DNA of 64,000 nucleotides from Proteobacteria bacterium ST_bin16 (GTDB lineage: Bacteria > Pseudomonadota > Gammaproteobacteria > Burkholderiales > Nitrosomonadaceae), in contig MSXT01000013.1 in the NCBI GenBank assembly GCA_002083595.1, forward strand, positions 11,917-75,916, read 5' to 3'. Shown piece by piece: positions 48,374-57,122 of the stretch. The position numbers and the translations under genes are program-made. The notes below the pieces were generated by a model. The model saw nothing but the letters and a program-made list of their open reading frames with translations. It was not told the DNA's origin and did not search any database. Numbering within the stretch: position 1 is the stretch's first letter; each line of letters opens with the position of its first letter.

Positions 48374-48976
48374 TTGAAGCATTCAAATCATTCAATCAAA
48401 TCAAGTGAAAGAGAAGACCGGATCCTGCAGGCGCTGGCCGGGATGCTGGAGTATCCGCAGCGAGTTAAGATCACCACAGCTGCATTGGCAAGGCAATCGG
48501 GAATCTCGGAATCAGCAATCTATCGCTGTTTTTCCAATAAATCGCACATGTTTGCGGCTTTAATTGAATTCATTGAGAAAACATTATTTGTGCTGATCAA
48601 TAAAATTCTGCAAGAAGAACAGCCGAATGCCAAGCAGATTGAAAACTTGTTACTGCTACTGCTAGGTTTTTCGCAAAAAAATCCGGGCATGACGCGGATT
48701 CTGATTGGCGATGCGCTGATCAATGAGAACGATCATTTGCAATTGCGCATTCATCAGCTGCACGACCGGCTGGAAGCGACTTTAAAACAGGCATTACGGT
48801 TCGCCGTTAGCGAGCAACGGCTGAAAGCGGACGTGGATATTGCGGCGCAAGCCAATTTATTCATGTGCTTCGTGATTGGCCGCTGGTATCAGTTTGTTAA
48901 CAGCGGATTCAGGCGTGATCCGCTGGCCAATTGGGAAACGCAACGAGTGACTTTGTTGCCGAAGGAACTACTTTAA
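48374..48976 (+). CDS. slmA: Nucleoid occlusion factor SlmA-like (TetR family)
   Basis: SlmA binds chromosomal sites and blocks FtsZ ring formation over the nucleoid. The 200-residue protein has the TetR-type N-terminal helix-turn-helix (ILQALAGMLEYP, ITTAALARQSGISESAIYRCF) and the SlmA-type continuation LIEFIEKTLFVLINKIL and LLLLLGFSQKNPGMTRIL, which parallels E. coli SlmA in order. The start is a TTG at 48374 with no strong ribosome site, so the first few residues are uncertain. It is divergent from ribF and convergent with moeB. Confidence 0.85.
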   Translation: MKHSNHSIKSSEREDRILQALAGMLEYPQRVKITTAALARQSGISESAIYRCFSNKSHMFAALIEFIEKTLFVLINKILQEEQPNAKQIENLLLLLLGFSQKNPGMTRILIGDALINENDHLQLRIHQLHDRLEATLKQALRFAVSEQRLKADVDIAAQANLFMCFVIGRWYQFVNSGFRRDPLANWETQRVTLLPKELL

Positions 48977-49011
48977 AGTGCAATAACCATCAGTTTCTGA
49001 TGCATTATTTT

Positions 49012-49767
49012 TTACCGGGCATTGTGCCGGCATACTGGACAGAGCGGATCTTTATTTAATCTGACCGAGCGCCAGTTCATTGCGAGACCATCCAGTAGCA
49101 GCAGACGGCCGTTCAGACTCTGGCCGATATTCAATAGAATTTTTAGCGTTTCCGCAGCTTGCATGCTGCCGATGATACCAACCATAGGCGAGAATACTCC
49201 CATAATTGCGCACGGCATATCTTCCTGATCTCCATCAAGCGGATATAAACAATGATAGCAAGGACTGCTGTCATGACGTAAATCGAACACACTGATTTGA
49301 CCGGAAAATTGCACCGCGGCACCGGAAATCAGCGGTTTCTTATGAGTGACACAGGCCCGGTTCACATGATGGCGGGTACTGAAGTTATCGCTGGCGTCAA
49401 TGACTGCATCGGCTTGCGGGACCAGCTGCGACAGTTCTTCTGCATCGACATGCGCCTGAATTGTAGTGATATGGGTTGCGGGATTAATTCTATGCAGCGT
49501 TTGTTTTGCCGACTGCGTTTTGGCTAAACCGATGGTGCCGCTATCATGGATGATCTGACGCTGCAAATTGGTTAAATCAACTTGATCGCCATCACAAATG
49601 GTCAGATGGCCAATTCCGCTGGCGGCGAGATACAGGGCGGCGGGAGAGCCCAAGCCACCGGCACCGATAATTAATACATGCGATTGATTGAGTTTTTCCT
49701 GCCCCGCAATGTCGATTTGCGGGAGCAGGATATGACGGCTGTAGCGAAGTAACTGCTGATCATCCAC
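49012..49767 (-). CDS. moeB: MoeB/ThiF-family adenylyltransferase
   Basis: This 251-residue E1-like enzyme adenylates the C-terminus of a ubiquitin-like sulfur carrier (MoaD or ThiS). It has the nucleotide loop GAGGLGSPAALYLAASG, the DGDQVDLTNLQRQ region and two zinc CxxC pairs (CYHC and CPVC). There is no C-terminal rhodanese domain. MoeB and ThiF cannot be separated by eye; no moaD or thiS gene is adjacent. It is last in gpmA-envC-ctpA-moeB, 11 bases after ctpA, an order common in betaproteobacteria. Confidence 0.9.
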   Translation of the reverse strand: MDDQQLLRYSRHILLPQIDIAGQEKLNQSHVLIIGAGGLGSPAALYLAASGIGHLTICDGDQVDLTNLQRQIIHDSGTIGLAKTQSAKQTLHRINPATHITTIQAHVDAEELSQLVPQADAVIDASDNFSTRHHVNRACVTHKKPLISGAAVQFSGQISVFDLRHDSSPCYHCLYPLDGDQEDMPCAIMGVFSPMVGIIGSMQAAETLKILLNIGQSLNGRLLLLDGLAMNWRSVRLNKDPLCPVCRHNAR

Positions 49768-49778
49768 GATTCCTGAGA

Positions 49779-51212
49779 TCAGCTCTTGGTTTCGTCGCTT
49801 TTTTTCTCGGGTGATGCGGTAATGCCCTTGAAGTAATTCATAGCTTGTTTCAACAGGAGATCTTCCTCAGAGCCGAATTCCATAGGGGCTTTATTTTTGT
49901 CTTTGTTTTTCTTTTCTTTCTTCTCTTTTTTGTCGCTGGCAGGTTTCAAAGCGGTTTTTTCAGCTTCGGAAGCAGCTTTTTTCTCCGTTTTTTTGCCATT
50001 GGATAAATGCCGGTTTAGGTCCGCTTCCCGCAAACGTTGCTCATCACCGCTGTCGGTTTCATCCAGGACATCGGGTGTGATTCCTTGTGCCTGAATAGAT
50101 TGGCCATTCGGTGTGTAATAGCGCGCGGTTGTCAGTTTAATCGCGGTATTGTTACCTAACGGCAGAATTGTTTGCACCGATCCTTTACCAAACGTTTGCG
50201 ATCCCATCACGATGGAGCGTTTATGGTCTTGCAGCGCTCCCGCTACAATTTCCGATGCGGAAGCGGAACCGCCATTAACCAATGTGATCATCGGCACTGT
50301 TTTAACTGCGGACGGTAATCCTTTCAGATAATCTTCATCTGGCCCGCGCAGGTAATATTCCGGGTTGGCGTGCAGTTTCATTTTTGCATCCGGACTGCGG
50401 CCTTCGGTATAAACGACTAAAGCATTTTCTGGCAGAAAAGCAGCCGATACAGCGACAGCGCCATTGAGCAGTCCACCCGGATCATTGCGTAAGTCCAGAA
50501 TTAATCCTTTCATTGCGCCGCTGTTTTCGGCGAAAAGCGTTTTGATGGCCTGTGCCAGATTCTCGCCGGTTTGTTCTTGGAATTGCGTGATACGGATATA
50601 CGCATAACCCGGTTCGATCATTTTCGATTTAACGCTTTGGATTTTAATGATGTCGCGCACCAGATTAAAGACCAGCGGTTCTGTTTCTCCTTCCCGTACA
50701 ATCGTGATCTTGATCGAAGTGTTAGGTTTGCCACGCATCAGCTTGATCGCATCATTCAGTGTCATGCCCTTAACGACGGTATCATCCAATTTTACGATCA
50801 GATCGCCGGTTTTAATGCCCGCGCGAAACGCCGGTGTGTCTTCAATTGGCGATATGACTTTTACGACACCGTCTTCCATCGTAACTTGAATTCCCAAACC
50901 GCCGAATTCGCCTTGTGTGCCGATTTGCAGCTCTTTGTATTCGTCTTTGTCGAGGTATGACGAATGCGGATCCAGTCCGATCAACATGCCATTGATCGCC
51001 TCGGTGATTAGTTTTTTGTCTTCCACAGACTCAACATAATCGCTTTTGATCCGGCCGAATACCTGGGCAAATGTGCGCAGTTCTTCGATCGGCAGCGGAT
51101 GAATCGCCTCGATATTTTCTTTTTTGGCAATAGCAGAGAAATTCAAACTGAGCATCATTCCAGCAATTGCGCCAATTAGAATTAAACCTGTTTTTTTGAT
51201 TACGTTACTCAT
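49779..51212 (-). CDS. ctpA: Carboxyl-terminal processing protease CtpA (S41)
   Basis: A 477-residue periplasmic serine protease. A signal/anchor helix (about 10-28) is followed by a PDZ domain (about 90-175, FGGLGIQVTMEDG) and the S41 catalytic core with Ser in GGSASASEIVAGAL and Lys in GSQTFGKGSV. The C-terminus (about 395-477) is a highly charged, lysine-rich tail of low complexity. Family members process cell-wall hydrolases and other envelope proteins, which fits the adjacent envC. Confidence 0.95.
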   Translation of the reverse strand: MSNVIKKTGLILIGAIAGMMLSLNFSAIAKKENIEAIHPLPIEELRTFAQVFGRIKSDYVESVEDKKLITEAINGMLIGLDPHSSYLDKDEYKELQIGTQGEFGGLGIQVTMEDGVVKVISPIEDTPAFRAGIKTGDLIVKLDDTVVKGMTLNDAIKLMRGKPNTSIKITIVREGETEPLVFNLVRDIIKIQSVKSKMIEPGYAYIRITQFQEQTGENLAQAIKTLFAENSGAMKGLILDLRNDPGGLLNGAVAVSAAFLPENALVVYTEGRSPDAKMKLHANPEYYLRGPDEDYLKGLPSAVKTVPMITLVNGGSASASEIVAGALQDHKRSIVMGSQTFGKGSVQTILPLGNNTAIKLTTARYYTPNGQSIQAQGITPDVLDETDSGDEQRLREADLNRHLSNGKKTEKKAASEAEKTALKPASDKKEKKEKKNKDKNKAPMEFGSEEDLLLKQAMNYFKGITASPEKKSDETKS

Positions 51213-51259
51213 TTAAGCTATCTCCGCACTGATCAAATTTATGTAAATGGCTGCTGCGT

Positions 51260-52507
51260 TCATTCTATTTTTATCCACGTCAACGGGTCAAACGGCTTTC
51301 CTCCGTGACGAAGCTCAAAATATAAACCTGAATCGGTATTACCGCCGCTATTTCCAACGGTTGCAATCGTTTCGCCGCTGCGAGCCGGCTCGCCAACTTG
51401 TTTATGAAGTGTTGCATTATTGCCATATAAGCTCATGTAGTTGTTTCCGTGATCCAGAATTATCAAATTTCCAAAACCTCTTAACCAATCCGCAAATACG
51501 ACCCGGCCTGCGGAGATTGCTTTGACTTCACTGCCATCAGGTGATTGTATGAATAAACCTTTCCATGTCACATGTTTACCTGAACGTTGACCACCAAAAG
51601 TGTTTACAAGTTTCCCGCGCACGGGCAAATTTAATTTACCCTTTAACGTTGAGAATGCGGCGCTCGTAGTCGAAGCATCAGGAAGTTTGCTGTTAATTAC
51701 TGTGGTGTTGGATTTTTCTTGCGTAAGCAATTGATTAATTTCGTTCACTAGATTCGTTAAGCGTTTTTCATCCTGTTCGAGTTTACTGATTTCCTGTTGC
51801 TGCTGAGAAATTTGACTGGATACTTGCGTAAGCAATGTTTGCTGCTTGGTTTTTTCTTGTTGAAGTTTTTTTCGTTGATCAAAATATTCCGCTTGGATAG
51901 CGGCAATTTCGTCTTTCTTTTGACGGCTGGTTTGTGTCAGAGTCGCGATTTCATATTGATTGTACTGAAGATTCTTGATGCTATCCGAGCGAGCGAGCGA
52001 GAGTTGCCGGTAATAATAAATATCGCGTGCGATCTGATGCGGATTTTGCTGATTCAACACCAACCGCAAATAATCTTGTTGTCCCCCGATATATTGTTGA
52101 TAAAGTAATCTTTCCAGTTGATTTCTTACGATGCCGATTTCATCGCTGAGTTTTTTGTGCTGTGCTTGCAGCTGCTTGTATTCTTCAATAGCTTGCCGGT
52201 CGTACTCGATAAGTTTGGTCATTTTTTGCGTGATAGCATTGATTGCACGCTCAGTTCTTTGCAATGCATCTGCTGCGTTCTGTTTTAGCGCTTCTTTATT
52301 GGCTAAATCTTTTTGTAGTGATTGAATGCGTTCCCGCAGCAGTTTAAGATTTTCCTGATTGCTTGAGAATGCGGATGACGGGCAAAACAAGATCAGCGCC
52401 CAAATCGCCAGGATTGACCGGTAATGTTTTATGTGAATTGAATTAAACGTATGATTTCCAGATTGATAAGATTTATTCGAATCGCGCGCCCGGTTACACT
52501 CATGCAT
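51260..52507 (-). CDS. envC: Murein hydrolase activator EnvC
   Basis: EnvC activates amidases AmiA/B at the division septum. The 415-residue open frame has a late signal peptide (hydrophobic ILAIWALILFCPSSAFS at about 32-48), a long coiled coil (about 50-270, many Gln/Lys/Glu) and a LytM domain (about 290-415). The LytM zinc ligands are degenerate (GLFIQ where active enzymes have a metal His/Asp, and LYFELRHGG in place of HxH), as expected of a non-catalytic activator. The signal peptide begins unusually late, so the true start may be a non-ATG codon within the first 30 residues. Confidence 0.92.
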   Translation of the reverse strand: MHECNRARDSNKSYQSGNHTFNSIHIKHYRSILAIWALILFCPSSAFSSNQENLKLLRERIQSLQKDLANKEALKQNAADALQRTERAINAITQKMTKLIEYDRQAIEEYKQLQAQHKKLSDEIGIVRNQLERLLYQQYIGGQQDYLRLVLNQQNPHQIARDIYYYRQLSLARSDSIKNLQYNQYEIATLTQTSRQKKDEIAAIQAEYFDQRKKLQQEKTKQQTLLTQVSSQISQQQQEISKLEQDEKRLTNLVNEINQLLTQEKSNTTVINSKLPDASTTSAAFSTLKGKLNLPVRGKLVNTFGGQRSGKHVTWKGLFIQSPDGSEVKAISAGRVVFADWLRGFGNLIILDHGNNYMSLYGNNATLHKQVGEPARSGETIATVGNSGGNTDSGLYFELRHGGKPFDPLTWIKIE

Positions 52508-52530
52508 CTGAATAAAGAATGGATTATGTT

Positions 52531-53280
52531 TTAAGCACTCGATTTACCTTGGTTAGCGACGGTTTGCATTGCTTCCAGGATTTCAGCTAAGTTACCAAGA
52601 TAATAATTTTTAATCGGTTTCAGATTATCGTCTAATTCGTAAACTAATGGAACGCCGGTCGGTATATTGCAGTTTAGAATAGCTTCGTCGGAAATGTTAT
52701 CCAGATATTTAACAAGTGCGCGCAAGGAGTTGCCGTGTGCGGCGATGATGACGCTCTTGCCCGCCTGAACTTGCGGTGCGATGGTTGCGTTCCAATAGGG
52801 CAGGAATCGAGCAACCGTATCTTTAAGGCATTCTGTTACAGGGATATCGTTCTGCACCAGGTTTTTATAACGCGGATCGTTACCTGCATAGCGGATATCA
52901 TCAACGGTTAATGCGGGCGGTCTGACATCATAGCTGCGCCGCCAAATGAGGACTTGTTCGTCACCATATTGCGCCGCAGTTTCCGCTTTGTTCAGTCCTT
53001 GTAGTGCACCATAGTGCCGCTCATTCAGGCGCCAGGTGTGTTGGATAGGAATCCACATTTGATCCATTTCATCCAGCACGATCCATAAAGTGCGGATAGC
53101 CCGTTTGAGGACGGATGTATAAGCAATATCAAATGCAAACCCGTGTTCGCGTAATAACCTGCCGGCACTTTGAGCTTCCTGTATGCCTTGAGGCGTTAAA
53201 TCAACATCTGTCCAGCCAGTAAATCGATTTTCTTGATTCCAGGTACTTTCTCCATGCCGCAGGAGAACAATTTTCTTCAT
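52531..53280 (-). CDS. gpmA: 2,3-bisphosphoglycerate-dependent phosphoglycerate mutase
   Basis: GpmA interconverts 3- and 2-phosphoglycerate. The 249-residue protein starts [22 protein letters not shown] with the phosphohistidine in RHGE, and has [14 protein letters not shown] and the second catalytic His in [12 protein letters not shown]. Length is standard. It is first in the minus-strand gpmA-envC-ctpA-moeB run, with a long A/T-rich upstream region. Confidence 0.97.
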   Translation of the reverse strand: MKKIVLLRHGESTWNQENRFTGWTDVDLTPQGIQEAQSAGRLLREHGFAFDIAYTSVLKRAIRTLWIVLDEMDQMWIPIQHTWRLNERHYGALQGLNKAETAAQYGDEQVLIWRRSYDVRPPALTVDDIRYAGNDPRYKNLVQNDIPVTECLKDTVARFLPYWNATIAPQVQAGKSVIIAAHGNSLRALVKYLDNISDEAILNCNIPTGVPLVYELDDNLKPIKNYYLGNLAEILEAMQTVANQGKSSA

Positions 53281-53619
53281 ATTGGCCTTTTGATAAAAAG
53301 GAAATGAGTATCGTCAAGCAGATTAAAAAACGCAGCTATTTTATTATACTTTTGATTGTAAACACAGCATTAGACTGATTCTTTGGCATGAAAAAAATAA
53401 GAATGCTTTTTTTTCATGAAAAATGATGACAGATTTTTGTATTTCTTGTTAAGTTAATTAAAGATGGAATAGGTGAAGTATTCGTGGATTTGAATCCGAT
53501 AAGTCGGTGAGCATGATGCTATGATGTGCGAAGTCAAATGTCTGGCAGCAGAGAATCCCTTAACTTTTCAGTTTCTGATAAAATTCAGAGTTTAAAAAAT
53601 CTAATAAAATAAAGCTTAT
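53281..53619. other. A/T-rich divergent promoter region between gpmA and the rhodanese gene
   Basis: About 340 bases without a gene. For gpmA, a perfect TATAAT reads on the minus strand at 53343-53348, 63 bases before its start, without a good -35. A pair of poly-A/T arms, CATGAAAAAAA and its complement, lies near 53389-53420. Nothing else is recognised. Confidence 0.45.
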
Positions 53620-54054
53620 ATGGAATTGTCATTATTACAAGATCATTTTCTTCTCAGGTTAGAGAATTTATTGTTCGTTATCACCGCGGTTATTAGCGGT
53701 TCATTATTGGTATGGTCGATGGTAACGCAGGGCGGCATCAAAGAAATCGATACACGAACTGCGGTACAGTTCATCAATTACCAGGATGCGTTGGTATTGG
53801 ATGTGCGCGACGATAGCGAATTTGCTGCAGGGCATTTGCCGAATGCCAAGCATATTCCGGCGGAGAAAATTGAAGAACGTTGGACGGAATTACAAAAATT
53901 CAAGGAAAAGCCCGTTGTGGTGGTATACCGGGGTGGTATTCGATCCAATAATGCCAGTCTTGTTTTGAAGAAAAACGGTTTTTCCCAAGTAGTTAATCTG
54001 ATGGGTGGGATTGATTCTTGGAAGCGCGCCGGTTTACCCATGGTTAAACGATAA
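53620..54054 (+). CDS. yibN: Membrane-anchored rhodanese-like protein (YibN-like) lacking the active cysteine
   Basis: A 144-residue protein with an N-terminal membrane helix (about 14-34) and a rhodanese domain (about 45-140; LVLDVRDDSEFAAGHLPNAKHIP). The catalytic loop should read C-x-x-G-x-R, but here it is VVVVYRGGIRSNN with no Cys, so sulfurtransferase activity is unlikely. E. coli YibN, which also precedes grxC, secB and gpsA, is likewise atypical in this loop, and synteny supports the name. Function is unknown, probably protein binding at the inner membrane. The start ATG is near an A/T-rich leader without a clear ribosome site. Confidence 0.85.
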   Translation: MELSLLQDHFLLRLENLLFVITAVISGSLLVWSMVTQGGIKEIDTRTAVQFINYQDALVLDVRDDSEFAAGHLPNAKHIPAEKIEERWTELQKFKEKPVVVVYRGGIRSNNASLVLKKNGFSQVVNLMGGIDSWKRAGLPMVKR

Positions 54055-54069
54055 AGGAAGTGAACGTAA

Positions 54070-54327
54070 ATGCCCCGGGTTATCATGTATACCACTGGTT
54101 TTTGCCCCTATTGCAAGATGGCGGAAAGCTTGTTGCGTGCAAAAGGAGTTCAGGAAATTGAGAAAATCCGCGTTGATCTGGAGCCAGAGCAACGCATCGA
54201 AATGATGGGAAAAACAGGGCGTCGCACAGTCCCGCAAATCTATATTGGTGAAAAGCATGTGGGTGGGTATGATGACTTGGAGCAATTGGATCGCGCGGGT
54301 GAGCTGTCGGCTCTGCTGGCGAGTTGA
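54070..54327 (+). CDS. grxC: Glutaredoxin 3
   Basis: GrxC is a small glutathione-dependent disulfide reductase. The 85 residues include the dithiol site CPYC (about 12-15), the conserved GRRTVPQIYIGEKHVGGYDDL and a short C-terminal helix. It starts 15 bases after the rhodanese gene and is followed by secB, the E. coli-like order yibN-grxC-secB-gpsA. Confidence 0.97.
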   Translation: MPRVIMYTTGFCPYCKMAESLLRAKGVQEIEKIRVDLEPEQRIEMMGKTGRRTVPQIYIGEKHVGGYDDLEQLDRAGELSALLAS

Positions 54328-54407
54328 TTTCAGCCGCGTTGATTGACGCGATAGCAATTTGTATTTTAGGTTTATTTTATTAATTCACTATATTGGACAA
54401 GATCAAT

Positions 54408-54845
54408 ATGAGCGAGCAACAGCAACCGGTTTTTGCCATAGAAAAAATCTATGTGAAGGATTTATCCCTGGAGATTCCCAATGCACCGAATATCTTTCTG
54501 GAAAGAGATACGCCGGAAATTAACTTGCAGCTGGGAACCAAGAGTCAAGGGATCGGTGAAGGATTATATGAAGTATTATTAACTGCAACGGTGACGGCTA
54601 AGATAAAAGACAAGAACATGTTTTTGGTGGAAGCCCAGCAAGCGGGAATTTTCCGTATTCGGAATATACCGGCTGGAGAGATAGATCCGGTGTTGGGAAT
54701 TGGTTGTCCCAATATTCTCTTTCCTTATTTGCGGGAAGTGGTGTCGGACGTTGTGACGCGCGCCGGATTTCCACCGGTAATTCTCAATCCGGTTAATTTT
54801 GAGGCCATTTATCAGCAGAAAAACGCGGAAACAAAACCGAATTAA
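54408..54845 (+). CDS. secB: Protein-export chaperone SecB
   Basis: SecB is a tetrameric cytosolic chaperone that keeps preproteins unfolded and passes them to SecA. The 145-residue product has [19 protein letters not shown], the peptide-groove region and the conserved [24 protein letters not shown] near the end. A TTG at 54393 is in frame, but the ATG at 54408 matches the family start. It lies between grxC and the SH3 gene. Confidence 0.96.
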   Translation: MSEQQQPVFAIEKIYVKDLSLEIPNAPNIFLERDTPEINLQLGTKSQGIGEGLYEVLLTATVTAKIKDKNMFLVEAQQAGIFRIRNIPAGEIDPVLGIGCPNILFPYLREVVSDVVTRAGFPPVILNPVNFEAIYQQKNAETKPN

Positions 54846-54876
54846 AAGTAACCGCGTGCATGGAGATGAAAATCGC

Positions 54877-55359
54877 ATGAAAAAAAACTCACTGATTGAT
54901 TCATGCTGGTTAAAAAATAAAGTAGGAATTTTTCTGACCGGTATTTTTTTGCAGTCTCCCGGTTATGCAGTCGCTGAAATGGAGTTTTTCTCAATCGCCG
55001 ACAGTGCGGTTGTCATGTATGACGCGCCATCGCTGAGAGCCGATAAACTGTTCGTGGCGGATCGTCATCTTCCCGTTGAAGTCGTGGTGGATGTCGATGG
55101 CTGGGCAAAAGTTCGCGACAGTAGTGGAAGTCTTGCTTGGGTTGAAAAGAAAGCGCTGAGTCAGCAGCGCTTTGTGGTGGTGACGGTGCCGTTGGCCAGT
55201 ATCCACAAATCAGCCGATGCAAACTCGGAATTAGTGTTTCAGGCTGAGGAGAATCTTGTCCTGGAATGGTTGGATTCCGATAGCAAAGGTTGGGTCAAAG
55301 TGCGGCACTCTGGCGGTCAGACGGGCTATGTCAAAGTCAATCAGGTTTGGGGGTCATGA
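54877..55359 (+). CDS. Secreted SH3-domain protein
   Basis: From the ATG at 54877 the product is 160 residues with a signal peptide (about 1-32, cleavage near AVA|EME). It has two bacterial SH3-like repeats (about 35-95 and 100-160), each with a W(A/V)KVR motif and a GW turn. Such domains bind peptidoglycan or envelope proteins; the exact role is unknown. Its stop overlaps the gpsA start (ATGA), so the two genes are translationally coupled within the secB operon. Confidence 0.8.
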   Translation: MKKNSLIDSCWLKNKVGIFLTGIFLQSPGYAVAEMEFFSIADSAVVMYDAPSLRADKLFVADRHLPVEVVVDVDGWAKVRDSSGSLAWVEKKALSQQRFVVVTVPLASIHKSADANSELVFQAEENLVLEWLDSDSKGWVKVRHSGGQTGYVKVNQVWGS

Positions 55360-56348
55360 AAATTGCGTTACTGGGCGCGGGTGCATGGGGATCCGCCTTA
55401 GCGATTAACCTATCAACGCGCCATCAGATTCATCTATGGACAAAGGATCCGGATCATGCAACTGAGATGGATCGTCAACGAATTAATCAAGCTTTCCTAC
55501 CGGGCCACTCATTGCCTGAATCCCTGAAGATTACTGCAACGCTGGATGAGGCGTTGGAAGGTGCCAATCTGGCGCTAATAGTTGTGCCTGTTGCCGGTTT
55601 GCGTGACACATTGCGGGCCATCGTTGCCAGTAAGATCAAGGTACCGGTCATTTGGGGATGCAAAGGGTTTGAATCGGAAACTACTTATCTGCCGCATCAA
55701 ATTGCTGTTGAAGAATTTTCCGGTCGATTACCGCCTTGTGGTGTGTTATCCGGACCAAGTTTCGCGGAAGAGGTGGCTCAAGGTCTCCCAACAGCTTTGA
55801 CACTGGCATCTGATGATATTGATTTCGCCAGTAAAATGGCCGCTGAGTTGCACAGTGCAAGGCTGCGTATTTATACCAGTGAGGATGTTGTCGGAGTGGA
55901 AACCGGGGGGGCGGTAAAAAATGTGATCACCATCGCAGCAGGCATTTCTGATGGCATCGGTTTTGGACATAATGCTAGGGCAGCACTGATTACACGAGGA
56001 TTGTCAGAAACTATGCGATTGGGGCTTGGCTTGGGAGGGGATATGAAAACCTTCATGGGACTGGCCGGAGTTGGTGACTTGATTCTGACTAGCACGGGAG
56101 ATTTATCCAGAAACAGACAAGTCGGATTGATGCTGGCTGAAGGAAAATCGCTGGCGGATATTTTAAATGCATTAGGGCATGTCGCCGAAGGTGTGCACAC
56201 GGCGAAATCGGTTTTGCAATTAGGCAGGCAATTGAAGATTGAGATGCCCATTACTCAAGCGGTTTGCGATATTTTGCATGGCGTAGTATCCGCCAAGAAA
56301 GCGGTTGAAGTGTTGTTAAACCGCGAACAGAAGTCGGAAATTTATTAG
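55356..56348 (+). CDS. gpsA: Glycerol-3-phosphate dehydrogenase [NAD(P)+]
   Basis: GpsA reduces dihydroxyacetone phosphate to sn-glycerol-3-phosphate for phospholipid synthesis. The 330-residue enzyme starts MKIALLGAGAWGSALA (Rossmann loop GAGAWG) and has KGFE, the SGPSFAEEV region, the catalytic Lys region GAVKNVI and a C-terminal helical domain with GLAGVGDLILT. The open frame reaches back to 55290, but the ATG at 55356 overlapping the SH3-gene stop matches the family start. Confidence 0.97.
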   Translation: MKIALLGAGAWGSALAINLSTRHQIHLWTKDPDHATEMDRQRINQAFLPGHSLPESLKITATLDEALEGANLALIVVPVAGLRDTLRAIVASKIKVPVIWGCKGFESETTYLPHQIAVEEFSGRLPPCGVLSGPSFAEEVAQGLPTALTLASDDIDFASKMAAELHSARLRIYTSEDVVGVETGGAVKNVITIAAGISDGIGFGHNARAALITRGLSETMRLGLGLGGDMKTFMGLAGVGDLILTSTGDLSRNRQVGLMLAEGKSLADILNALGHVAEGVHTAKSVLQLGRQLKIEMPITQAVCDILHGVVSAKKAVEVLLNREQKSEIY

Positions 56349-56499
56349 CGTAGAATTTATCCTGAGAACTTCCAGTTAATTCTGCTTCTGGTGACTAGTT
56401 ATTTGTTTTTATGAAATTTTTAACTGACGCTGTTAATCGGTATTCTCTGAAACAGTTGATTTGCTTGATAAATGGTACGGCGAGAACACGCTAATTCGC

Positions 56500-56528
56500 T
56501 TGACCAGCCGTTAACGGCTTGATATAAG
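56500..56528 (+). promoter_or_regulatory. Sigma-70 promoter of the HU gene with palindrome in the spacer
   Basis: TTGACC (56500-56505), a 17-base spacer and TATAAG (56523-56528) form a good sigma-70 promoter about 57 bases before the HU ATG. The spacer contains a perfect 14-bp palindrome, AGCCGTTAACGGCT (56506-56519). A protein bound there would occlude RNA polymerase, so it may be an operator. Confidence 0.65.
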
Positions 56529-56584
56529 AGCGTCTGCAGTACTTGCTTGTGATTTAATTACCATTAACCAAGAAGGGGAATTAT

Positions 56585-56857
56585 ATGAACAAATCCGAAC
56601 TCATCGAAGCTATCGCAAAATCGGCTAAAATTTCTAAAGCTTCTGCGGGCAGCGCATTGGATGGCGCATTAGCAGCAATAAAAGGGGCACTCAAAAAAAA
56701 TGAAAGTGTTACTTTGGTCGGATTTGGGACTTTTAAAGTAGGCACAAGGGCTGCACGTACAGGCCGTAATCCCCGTACGGGTGCTGCAATTAAAATCAAA
56801 GCAGCGAAGGTTCCTAAATTCAGTGCTGGTAAAGCGCTTAAAGATGCAGTAAACTAG
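56585..56857 (+). CDS. hupB: DNA-binding protein HU
   Basis: HU is a dimeric nucleoid protein that bends DNA. The 90 residues match the family end to end: [28 protein letters not shown], the DNA-contacting arm with [10 protein letters not shown], and a C-terminal [14 protein letters not shown]. It has AAGGGG before its ATG and a sigma-70-type promoter upstream. Two tRNA genes follow 15 bases after the stop. HU-alpha and HU-beta cannot be told apart with certainty. Confidence 0.95.
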   Translation: MNKSELIEAIAKSAKISKASAGSALDGALAAIKGALKKNESVTLVGFGTFKVGTRAARTGRNPRTGAAIKIKAAKVPKFSAGKALKDAVN

Positions 56858-56872
56858 CGCACTTTCTTGACC

Positions 56873-56948
56873 GGGTGCTTAGCTCAGCTGGTAGAGCGTC
56901 GCCCTTACAAGGCGAATGTCGGCGGTTCGATCCCGTCAGCACCCACCA
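56873..56948 (+). tRNA. tRNA-Val (anticodon TAC)
   Basis: 76 bases including encoded CCA. The acceptor arm GGGTGCT pairs with AGCACCC, there is a D-loop AGCTCAGCTGGTAGAGC, the anticodon loop CCTTACAAG gives TAC, and the T-arm is GGCGGTTCGATCCCGTC. Confidence 0.96.
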
Positions 56949-56967
56949 GTCAAATTTGCTAGTTCTA

Positions 56968-57044
56968 GGAGTGGTAGTTCAGTTGGTTAGAATACCGGCC
57001 TGTCACGCCGGGGGTCGCGGGTTCGAGTCCCGTCCACTCCGCCA
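56968..57044 (+). tRNA. tRNA-Asp (anticodon GTC)
   Basis: 77 bases with encoded CCA. The acceptor arm GGAGTGG pairs with CCACTCC, the anticodon loop CCTGTCACG gives GTC, and the T-arm contains GGTTCGAGTCC. It lies 19 bases after tRNA-Val, probably in the same transcript. Confidence 0.96.
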
Positions 57045-57122
57045 AATTAGGTTTATCAGCTTACGATAAGTAAAAAGTTATTTGATCGTCATTTCACTTT
57101 CTAGCATTCTCAGGTTCTAATT

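Noticed and set aside
53389..53420. Poly-A/T inverted repeat as terminator or attenuator
   Set aside because: The stem is only A-T pairs, lies in a promoter region and has no downstream gene end to serve.
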